Translations under genes and position numbers: made by a program
Notes under the pieces: generated by a model
Told to the model about the DNA's origin: nothing
Database searches by the model: none
The model's input: the letters and a program-made list of their open reading frames with translations, nothing else
In this document: positions 1 to 5,671 of the stretch, piece after piece
Layout of the letters: the number at the start of each line of letters is the position of its first letter
Numbering within the stretch: position 1 is the first letter of the stretch
Assembly: GCA_001513505.1 (NCBI GenBank)
Contig: LFTM01000202.1
Coordinates: 1-8,991 of the forward strand
Length of the DNA stretch: 8,991 bases
Source of the DNA: Clostridiales bacterium DTU092
GTDB lineage: Bacteria > Bacillota > Clostridia > Caldicoprobacterales > Caldicoprobacteraceae
Reading direction: 5' to 3'

Positions 1-2
1 TG

Positions 3-89
3 TCTGGCTGGCTGCTGTTTAACAACCGAGGCAATTTACACACTATTTTGGACTTGACTATAAACGGGTGGGAGAAAACAAACAAATAA
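3..89 (+). CDS. Possible C-terminal fragment of an upstream gene
   Basis: One frame is open from the left edge to a TAA at 87-89 and would encode 28 residues that include WLLFNNRG and INGWEKTNK. The other two forward frames stop at base 22 or earlier (frame 2) and at base 57 (frame 1). The stretch looks more GC-balanced and protein-like than the AT-rich leader that follows it, so it may be the tail of a gene that starts outside the window. I do not recognise the family, and 28 codons is too short to exclude chance. Confidence 0.25.
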   Translation, partial: SGWLLFNNRGNLHTILDLTINGWEKTNK

Positions 90-111
90 TTTTATATTAC
101 GTACTCATATA

Positions 112-140
112 TTGAAATACAGGAAAAGCCAATAGATAAA
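112..140 (+). promoter_or_regulatory. Candidate sigma-A promoter of the DJ-1/pcm/GH18 operon
   Basis: TTGAAA at 112-117 matches the -35 consensus at five of six positions. After a 17-base spacer, GATAAA at 135-140 matches the -10 consensus at four of six. It lies about 48 bases before the first start codon, in an AT-rich leader, and no better pair with 16-18 base spacing was seen there. Several AT-rich hexamers nearby could also serve as the -10 element, so the exact position is uncertain. Confidence 0.35.
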
Positions 141-187
141 GATAATATTATTAAAGAATAAAAGACTATTATAAAGGAGGTAAACAT

Positions 188-739
188 ATGAAGATCATGG
201 TATTTTTGGCCAATGGTTTTGAAGAAGTGGAAGCTCTTACCGTGGTGGACTATTTAAGGAGAGTGGATATAACGGTGGATACGGTATCCATCACTCAAAA
301 CCGGGAGGTTAAGGGTTCGCATGATATCCCGGTAATAGCCGATAAGACTATTGACCAAATTGACAGCACTGACTCCTATGAAGGAGTGGTTATTCCGGGC
401 GGGATGCCGGGGGCTACAAATCTCAGAGACAACCCCAGGGTAATTGAAATTGTAAAGGATATGGATAAGAATAATAAACTGGCAGCTGCTATATGTGCCG
501 GACCTATAGTTCTGAAACAAGCAGGTGTGATAGAGGGCAGGAAGATTACATCCTATCCGGGATTTGAAAACCAGCTGTCCGGTGGCATATATCAGGAACA
601 GGGCGTAGTCAGGGACGGAAATATCATTACTGCAAGGGGTCCTGCTTTGGCTGTGGACTTTGCTTTGGCTATAATAGAATATTTTCTCGGGAAAGAGAAG
701 GCTGACGAGTTAAAGAAGCGAATATTGTATAAGAATTAA
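188..739 (+). CDS. DJ-1/PfpI family protein (DJ-1/YajL-type)
   Basis: The 183-residue protein has the single-domain length and layout of the DJ-1 subfamily (human DJ-1 has 189 residues). The conserved acidic residue is E15 in FEEVEA. The nucleophile-elbow cysteine is C103 in AAICAGP, and the TARGPALAVDFAL segment (148-160) matches the family C-terminus. The position of human His126 appears to be Tyr123 (TSYPG), as I recall for other bacterial members. DJ-1 proteins are cytosolic and oxidation-sensitive. Glyoxalase, chaperone and protein or nucleotide deglycase activities have been reported, and the deglycase claim is disputed. The start is clear: AAAGGAGGT at 173-181 lies six bases before the ATG. 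The gene leads an operon, with only six bases to pcm. The family is certain; the substrate cannot be read from the sequence. Confidence 0.93.
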   Translation: MKIMVFLANGFEEVEALTVVDYLRRVDITVDTVSITQNREVKGSHDIPVIADKTIDQIDSTDSYEGVVIPGGMPGATNLRDNPRVIEIVKDMDKNNKLAAAICAGPIVLKQAGVIEGRKITSYPGFENQLSGGIYQEQGVVRDGNIITARGPALAVDFALAIIEYFLGKEKADELKKRILYKN

Positions 740-745
740 ATATCA

Positions 746-1411
746 ATGCTTACTGATGTGAGACAGGTTTTTCCTCCCATAGAGAACGGTATTTTAAAGG
801 CGGTGGTGGTCATAAGGTTTCCTGAGGATATTTTCTACGGGATAAAGGACAAGAGAATAATAGACGTGATGCAGTCATTACCCAGGGAGGCATTTGTTCC
901 CGACAATCTGAAAACCAGTGCCTATGTTGATGGCGCATTGCCGATAGGGTTTGATCAGACCATATCTCAGCCATCGCTGGTTGCTTATATGACCCAGCTC
1001 CTTGAATTGACGGGAAAAGAAAAGGTGTTGGAGATAGGTACCGGTTCTGGCTATCAGACCGCTATATTGGCAAAGCTGGCCGATCGAGTATACACTATAG
1101 AAATAGTTAAGGAACTTCATGAAAAATCAAAACAAACTTTAGAATCATTGGGAATCATAAACGTAGAATACAAGCTGGGCAGCGGATATGATGGATGGGA
1201 AGAGTATGCCCCCTTCGACAGAATAATGGTGACCGCTGCTCCTCCTCAAATCCCTCCTAAATTAATTGAGCAGTTAAAAGAAAATGGGCGAATGGTGGTA
1301 CCGGTAGGACCACAAAATCAAACTCAAATACTCAAGCTTATAGTAAAAACACGAGATGGTATTATTGAAAAGGATACCCATTATGTGAGATTTGTTCCCA
1401 TGGTTGAATAA
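746..1411 (+). CDS. pcm: Protein-L-isoaspartate O-methyltransferase
   Basis: This enzyme uses S-adenosylmethionine to methylate L-isoaspartyl residues formed by ageing of Asp and Asn, starting their conversion back to aspartate. The Rossmann-fold motif I is VLEIGTGSGYQTA (94-106). The family hallmarks PIGFDQTISQP (66-76), DRIMVTAAPPQIPP (158-171), GRMVVPVG (181-188) and a C-terminal VRFVPM are all present, so the enzyme is complete at 221 residues. It lies six bases after the DJ-1 gene and 32 bases before the GH18 gene. The start is uncertain. The ATG at 746 has no clear ribosome binding site, and the first 25 or so residues look unlike the family. A GTG at 806, five bases after AAAGG (796-800), would give 201 residues and still keep the conserved YGIKDKRIIDVM region. 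Confidence 0.95.
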   Translation: MLTDVRQVFPPIENGILKAVVVIRFPEDIFYGIKDKRIIDVMQSLPREAFVPDNLKTSAYVDGALPIGFDQTISQPSLVAYMTQLLELTGKEKVLEIGTGSGYQTAILAKLADRVYTIEIVKELHEKSKQTLESLGIINVEYKLGSGYDGWEEYAPFDRIMVTAAPPQIPPKLIEQLKENGRMVVPVGPQNQTQILKLIVKTRDGIIEKDTHYVRFVPMVE

Positions 1412-1443
1412 ATATTTATCAATATAGAAAGGGGTCCGGTTTC

Positions 1444-2490
1444 ATGAGCAAATATAAGATTATAGCTTATCTGGCCGATTGGGCTGACTGGAGTGTGCAG
1501 GATATAGACGCTAAAAAGCTTACCCACATTAACTATGCATTTGCCACCATAGAAGAAGGAAAAGTGGTGCCAAAGGTATTAAATCAGAAACTGGGGAAAA
1601 TTCATCTGTTAAAGGAGATAAAGGCTAAAAATCCCCATTTAAAGACCTTAATCTCTATTGGCGGATGGGGAGCGGACGGTTTTTCCGATGCTGCTTTAAC
1701 CGATGAATCCAGAACTTTGTTTGCTGATACTGCCGTTGAATTTATGAAGGAATACGGTTTTGACGGCGTGGATATAGACTGGGAATATCCCTGTTCATCA
1801 GCGGCAGGTATAGTGTCGAGGCCCGAGGATAAACAAAACTTTACTCTTCTGCTGAAAAAGACCCGTGAAAAATTGGATGAAGAAGGTAAACGGGACAATA
1901 AACACTACCTTCTTACCATAGCTGCAGGTGCAGGACAATATTTCATTGATGGTACCGAAATGGATCTGGTCCAGCATTATTTGGATTTTATCAACCTTAT
2001 GACCTATGATTTTGCTACAGGAGTGGACAAAGTAACGGGACATCACACAAACTTATATGAATCCCGGATTTGTCCCGGACACAGCAGCGAAAAAGCGGTT
2101 AATCTCTTTATGGCTCAGGGTATACCTGCATCAAAGCTGATACTGGGGGTGGCTTTTTACGGCAGAGCCTGGTCGGGGGTGGACAGTAAAAACAATGGTC
2201 TTGGCCAACCCGGCACCCCGGGAGTGAAGAACATTAGCACTTCTTATGCCAATATATCTGCAAACCTGGTCAACAAAAACGGATTTACAAGATACTGGGA
2301 CGGGGACGCAAAGGCGCCTTATCTGTACAACGGAGATATCTTTATAACTTATGATGATGAAGAATCTGTAGGATATAAGGTGGACTACATAAAGAAAACC
2401 GGTCTCGGCGGCGCAATGTTTTGGGAGTATTCCTCCGATAAGACAGGTGCTCTGCTGGGAGTGCTGTATGAAGGATTAAAGGGTGAGTAG
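1444..2490 (+). CDS. GH18 family glycoside hydrolase (chitinase-like, no signal peptide)
   Basis: GH18 enzymes cleave beta-1,4-linked N-acetylglucosamine polymers or related glycans by substrate-assisted catalysis. The 348-residue protein is essentially one TIM barrel. It shows strand 3 LISIGGW (69-75), the complete catalytic signature DGVDIDWE with D107, D110, D112 and acid/base E114, the MTYD motif (186-189), and the terminal Trp in GGAMFWEYS (W327). The segment from GVAFYGRAW (235-243) to about residue 300 fits the small insertion domain of the chitinase A-type subgroup. The N-terminus MSKYKIIAYLADW goes straight into barrel strand 1, so there is no signal peptide, membrane anchor, cell-wall anchor or carbohydrate-binding module. 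The start is supported by GAAAGGGG at 1427-1434. It is the third gene of the operon. The family is secure; the substrate (chitin oligomers, a cell-wall fragment or another glycan) is not. Confidence 0.93.
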   Translation: MSKYKIIAYLADWADWSVQDIDAKKLTHINYAFATIEEGKVVPKVLNQKLGKIHLLKEIKAKNPHLKTLISIGGWGADGFSDAALTDESRTLFADTAVEFMKEYGFDGVDIDWEYPCSSAAGIVSRPEDKQNFTLLLKKTREKLDEEGKRDNKHYLLTIAAGAGQYFIDGTEMDLVQHYLDFINLMTYDFATGVDKVTGHHTNLYESRICPGHSSEKAVNLFMAQGIPASKLILGVAFYGRAWSGVDSKNNGLGQPGTPGVKNISTSYANISANLVNKNGFTRYWDGDAKAPYLYNGDIFITYDDEESVGYKVDYIKKTGLGGAMFWEYSSDKTGALLGVLYEGLKGE

Positions 2491-2593
2491 TTGAATCCAG
2501 TTCATCAGATGGATCTTTAACATGATTGGTCTGACGGGTTCTCCTTATTTTTACTTTAAGATATATAAAAAAGCCGATACTAATAAAACTGAT

Positions 2594-2647
2594 GCGATCT
2601 CCAGTGCAACCGGAATATTGTACGGAGCGGAGCATCGCTTATTTTTT
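2594..2647 (+). terminator. Probable intrinsic terminator after the GH18 gene
   Basis: A bulged hairpin can form. GCGAT (2594-2598) pairs with ATCGC (2634-2638), CTCC (2599-2602) with GGAG (2624-2627), and GTGCAA (2604-2609) with TTGTAC (2618-2623, one G-T wobble), leaving an eight-base loop. The 3' side is followed by TTATTTTTT. The stem is imperfect, with a six-base bulge at 2628-2633, so termination may be partial. Its position between the GH18 and SprT-like genes marks a probable transcript boundary. It also argues against translation of the SprT-like gene from an ATG at 2522, which lies upstream of the hairpin. Confidence 0.55.
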
Positions 2648-2692
2648 ACCGGAATAAATATACATATATTGTTCATCGCTAAGGGGGCAGCA

Positions 2693-3238
2693 ATGCAATT
2701 ATCACACATACAAAAGGATCTGGAGAAGAGGGTTAAGGGGTTAGCCATGCAAATGTTTGGCTGGAAGATGGATAAACCGGTTGTGATTAGCGGCAGGATG
2801 AAAAGGACGCTGGGTCAATATGTCTGGAAAATAAACCACGAGACAAAGAAACCGGCGTTAGTAAAGTTTCAATTTGCAGCCAAGTTGTTTACTGGCGGAT
2901 ACAAAGAGGAAGACATAGACTGGGTTATTAAACATGAGTTAATTCATTGGTATACAGATATAACAGAAGGGAAGCCATGCCATCACAATAAGGTATGGAA
3001 AGCTAACTGCAAAAAATTTGGAGTGCCGTACAACCGCTCAATTAATCCGGAAGATTCGGAAACCGAAAGGGATTATAGATGGCAGTATCAGTGTTCCAAT
3101 CCAGGCTGTGGTCTTATATTTAAAAGGTATAGAAGAATACCAAAAAACTATGTATGCGGTAAGTGCAGGTCGAGGCTCAAGGAATATTTTCTTAATCCAG
3201 ATCAGTTTGTACTAACAACAGAACAGAACCAAGTATAA
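2693..3238 (+). CDS. SprT-like zinc metalloprotease family protein
   Basis: The 181-residue protein carries the SprT-like (Spartan-type) protease domain. The zinc-binding HExxH motif is HELIH at 81-85, and the likely third ligand is H98 in HHNKVW, matching the family H-x-x-x-F/W pattern. A C-terminal zinc ribbon follows, with C134 and C139 (CSNPGC) and C155 and C158 (CGKC). Eukaryotic Spartan degrades proteins crosslinked to DNA; the role of bacterial members is poorly known, so a repair role here is inference. The frame is open upstream to an ATG at 2522. I chose the ATG at 2693 because AAGGGGG (2681-2687) lies just before it, the domain begins there, and the extra 57 residues are low-complexity and cross the terminator-like hairpin. 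The next gene begins 25 bases downstream, so the two are probably co-transcribed. Confidence 0.88.
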   Translation: MQLSHIQKDLEKRVKGLAMQMFGWKMDKPVVISGRMKRTLGQYVWKINHETKKPALVKFQFAAKLFTGGYKEEDIDWVIKHELIHWYTDITEGKPCHHNKVWKANCKKFGVPYNRSINPEDSETERDYRWQYQCSNPGCGLIFKRYRRIPKNYVCGKCRSRLKEYFLNPDQFVLTTEQNQV

Positions 3239-3263
3239 TAATAAAAAAATCCTGGAGGATATT

Positions 3264-3794
3264 ATGAGAATAGAAAAAAGCAAAATCCTGTGGGGAATTG
3301 GTTCGGTAGCATGTCTTGGTATTTCATACTGGCTGTGCAGATTTGTGTTTTATGAAATGCATAGAATGAAACAATGGTCGAATGTTTTGGCTATAGTCGG
3401 TTTGATTATCATCGTTATTGCATCCGTATATGAGAAGCGGAAGCTTTCTGTAGCCACTGTTATAGGTTATATTGGCGGTTTTGCGCTTGCCATGGTATTC
3501 CGTACTGAGGGGTTGGATCCGGGAGGAGGAAGCACAAATAATGCCTGGATAATTTGGGGTTGCGTGTTTATCCTTGCAGTAATAGCAGGACTGTATATGG
3601 ATAAGGGCAGCCGGATTGTTAGTTTTGTTTGTACATTAATAGTTTTAGCCAGACTGGTAACAATTCTTTTTATGGAATTATTTAAGCAATTTACAGCGTT
3701 GTCAGTATTTGTTCCGGTTCTAATAATCATAGGATTAGCATTGTTTTTTCCCCGCATAAAGAATGAAGCTGAAAAAAGAAACAATCTTTCATAA
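3264..3794 (+). CDS. Small multi-pass membrane protein of unknown function
   Basis: I do not recognise a named family. The 176-residue protein is very hydrophobic, with about six likely membrane helices near residues 9-30, 38-56, 63-80, 94-112, 117-138 and 145-162. Short basic segments separate some of them (EKRK at 57-60) and close the protein (RIKNEAEKR). The most distinctive part is a glycine-rich loop with the motif DPGGGSTNNAW (85-95) between helices 3 and 4, which could be a conserved functional site. No catalytic motif, transporter signature or signal peptidase site is visible. TGGAGG at 3253-3258 lies five bases before the ATG. Only 25 bases separate it from the SprT-like gene, so the two probably share a transcript. 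A function cannot be inferred. Confidence 0.8.
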   Translation: MRIEKSKILWGIGSVACLGISYWLCRFVFYEMHRMKQWSNVLAIVGLIIIVIASVYEKRKLSVATVIGYIGGFALAMVFRTEGLDPGGGSTNNAWIIWGCVFILAVIAGLYMDKGSRIVSFVCTLIVLARLVTILFMELFKQFTALSVFVPVLIIIGLALFFPRIKNEAEKRNNLS

Positions 3795-3901
3795 AATTTT
3801 TCAAAATATAAAACCAAATTTTAAAATGCTGTATCTATATAGTAAAAAGATACGGAAACAAAAAAGTATTAGGATGTAGTATTGAAAGGAGTATGGGGAA
3901 A

Positions 3902-5350
3902 ATGAGGAAATCCAGATTTGCAAGCGTTTGTTTATATGTATCTTTGATTACTTTAGTAATTAATATTCTCCTGATTATTGTAATGTTTATAACAAGTTAT
4001 AATGCAAGATTTATATCACGTATATATCAACCTTTAGTGTATTTGCACATAGCAATCTTTATTGCAAGCATTGTGTCTATAATAAGAGTGGCGGCTTCAA
4101 AAAAACAATTAAAGGGAATGGCAAAATCAATTGTCGGAATGGTATTATCAATAGTAATGATAGTGGCGGTGTATGTACAAGGAGTGTTTGCCGAACTTGT
4201 AATTTCTTCAGAGGATGCGCTTATTAAAGCCATGTTTTTGACTGAAGGACAGCTGGCAACCACAGATGGCAACGTACCCAAATATGCAGAGAAGGATTTT
4301 GATGTAGTAGCAGTTGCTAAATATTACAATGAAGATGGTACGGGGAAAAAAGTTGGTTATATAGACAAAACAGGGGATCTGGTTATTGAGGCAAAGTTTG
4401 AGGATGCTAAGGATTTTTATGAAGGACTTGCTCCTGCTAAATTAAACGGAAAATGGGGATATATTGATAAAACAGGCGAATTTGTCATACTACCCCGGTT
4501 TGATAATGCCGACATTTTTTCATCAGGGGCAGCTCTTGTAGAGGTAGATGGCCAACTCGGATTTATAGATAAAAATGGGGATTATATTTATGAGCCTGTT
4601 CTTGAAAAAGCAGTAAGATTTCGTGAAGGTTTAGCCCCTGTTCACGTGCCCGGTACTACTGATGTAGGTTTTATCGACACAACGGGAAAATTTGTAATAG
4701 AACCAATCTATTTAGGTGTAAACTACTTTTCAGAAGGCCTGGCATTTGTTTTAGTTGATTTGGATGAGCAAATAATCGGCCTGGTAGACAGGGAGGGGAA
4801 CTATAAGCAGCTTACCGATATAGGAATAAGTAGCGGTTATTTCTTTAGCGAAGGCTTACTTGCGGCCAGCAAACCAAGCGAAGGAATGGGTTATATAGAT
4901 AAAACCGGTGAGTTTGTAATTGATCCGGTGTATTTTAGTGCCGATAGATTTTCTGAAGGCCTGGCAGCTGTAGGTGTTGAATTATTTAAAAAAGGCTATA
5001 TTGATAAAAACGGTAACATGGTCATTGAACCCGTATTCCATGATTGTGAACCTTTTTCAGAAGGCCTGGCATTAGTAGAAATCAAAGATGATTCCGGAGA
5101 GAGGTTCTATGGATATATTGATAAGACGGGTAATTTTGTAATAGAACCAAAATTTGCTAATGCAAGGAGTTTCTCGGAGGGCTTGGCACTGGTCAGAGAA
5201 TATGATAAAGGATATGGATTTATAGATAAAACGGGGAATTATGTAATAGAACCTGAGGAAGATGTAGAATACGGCAGATTTCATAAAGTGGACGGAGTTT
5301 ATAATGATGCAAAAGCTGATACCCTTGAAAGGAAGGATATTTATAAATGA
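3902..5350 (+). CDS. Membrane-anchored WG-repeat protein
   Basis: The N-terminal 100 residues hold three hydrophobic helices (about 8-30, 45-63 and 76-97). After a linker come nine repeats of about 34-38 residues that match the WG (KWG leptospira-type) repeat, with the pattern GYIDKTGxFVIEPxF...FSEGLA, ending close to the C-terminus. The fifth repeat is degenerate (IIGLVDREGNYKQLT). WG repeats are thought to act as binding or structural modules; no enzymatic motif is present and the ligand is unknown. By the positive-inside rule the repeats may lie outside the membrane, but this is weak because of the basic loop RVAASKKQLKG before helix 3. An in-frame ATG at 3893 is only one base after AAAGGAG (3885-3891). 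The ATG at 3902, ten bases after it, is the better start and gives 482 residues. A strong terminator follows. Confidence 0.85.
   Translation: MRKSRFASVCLYVSLITLVINILLIIVMFITSYNARFISRIYQPLVYLHIAIFIASIVSIIRVAASKKQLKGMAKSIVGMVLSIVMIVAVYVQGVFAELVISSEDALIKAMFLTEGQLATTDGNVPKYAEKDFDVVAVAKYYNEDGTGKKVGYIDKTGDLVIEAKFEDAKDFYEGLAPAKLNGKWGYIDKTGEFVILPRFDNADIFSSGAALVEVDGQLGFIDKNGDYIYEPVLEKAVRFREGLAPVHVPGTTDVGFIDTTGKFVIEPIYLGVNYFSEGLAFVLVDLDEQIIGLVDREGNYKQLTDIGISSGYFFSEGLLAASKPSEGMGYIDKTGEFVIDPVYFSADRFSEGLAAVGVELFKKGYIDKNGNMVIEPVFHDCEPFSEGLALVEIKDDSGERFYGYIDKTGNFVIEPKFANARSFSEGLALVREYDKGYGFIDKTGNYVIEPEEDVEYGRFHKVDGVYNDAKADTLERKDIYK
4346..5288 (+). repeat. Nine tandem WG-type coding repeats
   Basis: Nine consecutive units of roughly 100-115 bases encode the WG repeats. 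Most units carry a G-Y/F-I-D-K-T/N-G block and a later FSEGLA or FxEGLA block. Some sharing is visible in the DNA: a 20-base segment encoding FSEGLA is identical at 4727-4746 and 5054-5073, and a near copy lies at 4949-4966. This suggests growth by duplication within the gene. The unit at about 4774-4860 has lost much of the consensus. Confidence 0.85.
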
Positions 5351-5381
5351 AGCTTTGTATAATGTAGTTTTATTGACAGAT

Positions 5382-5412
5382 AAAAAAGACTTGTTGCGGC
5401 AAGTCTTTTTTT
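5382..5412 (+). terminator. Strong intrinsic terminator after the WG-repeat gene
   Basis: GACTTG (5388-5393) pairs perfectly with CAAGTC (5400-5405) around a six-base loop. The stem is flanked by six A residues on the left and seven T residues on the right, which extend the pairing and give the U-tract. It lies 32 bases after the WG-repeat stop codon. The A-run and T-run symmetry would also allow activity on the opposite strand. Confidence 0.92.
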
Positions 5413-5491
5413 ATTTTGAGTGGGTACAGATATACAATTTCTTGTCAGCTACGATTAAACGCAAACAATGCTTCTATGATTGTTGAATATT

Positions 5492-5520
5492 TTGTAATTT
5501 TCTCTTAAACTATATAGTAT
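5492..5520 (+). promoter_or_regulatory. Weak promoter candidate for the GH116 gene
   Basis: TTGTAA (5492-5497) and TAGTAT (5515-5520) are separated by 17 bases, and each matches its consensus at four of six positions. The pair lies after the upstream terminator and about 150 bases before the GH116 start. The AT-rich stretch just before the ribosome binding site (about 5640-5657) contains other possible -10 hexamers, so this assignment is tentative. Confidence 0.25.
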
Positions 5521-5671
5521 GAATATCCCTTCCGAACAATAAATTGTATTCTTGTGAACTTTCCCAAAGTGTAATAGAATGAATGGTCAATAGCCATTAT
5601 AGATATGGGATAACCAGAACCGTGGATCAATTTTAAAAAAGTTTATTATATAAATATAAGGGGGGTTCAGC

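Larger units (their letters stand above)
5351..5671. other. 321-base spacer between the WG-repeat and GH116 genes
   Basis: Apart from the terminator, this AT-rich region shows no convincing gene. A 60-codon frame across it begins inside the WG-repeat gene, runs through the terminator and has no ribosome binding site, so I leave it out. Three short inverted repeats follow one another: ACAAT/ATTGT (5536-5547), ACTTT/AAAGT (5558-5570) and AATGG/CCATT (5582-5598). Any of them could be an operator for the GH116 gene, but each arm is only five bases. No riboswitch or T-box was recognised. Confidence 0.5.

Noticed and set aside
2522..2692. 57-residue N-terminal extension of the SprT-like protein
   Set aside because: The ATG at 2522 lacks a ribosome binding site, the extension crosses a terminator-like hairpin, and a good site with a proper start occurs at 2681-2695 where the domain begins.
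3831..3853. Inverted repeat GTATCT/AGATAC between the membrane protein and WG-repeat genes
   Set aside because: The arms are six bases around an 11-base AT-rich loop and are followed by an A-rich stretch, so neither a terminator nor an operator call is supported.
5453..5467. Catabolite-repression (cre) site before the GH116 gene
   Set aside because: The AAACGCAAACA part fits the right side of the cre consensus, but the WTG at the left end is missing, so the dyad is incomplete.
5304..5486. 60-codon open frame on the + strand
   Set aside because: It begins inside the WG-repeat gene in another frame, runs through the strong terminator, and has no ribosome binding site or recognisable protein features.
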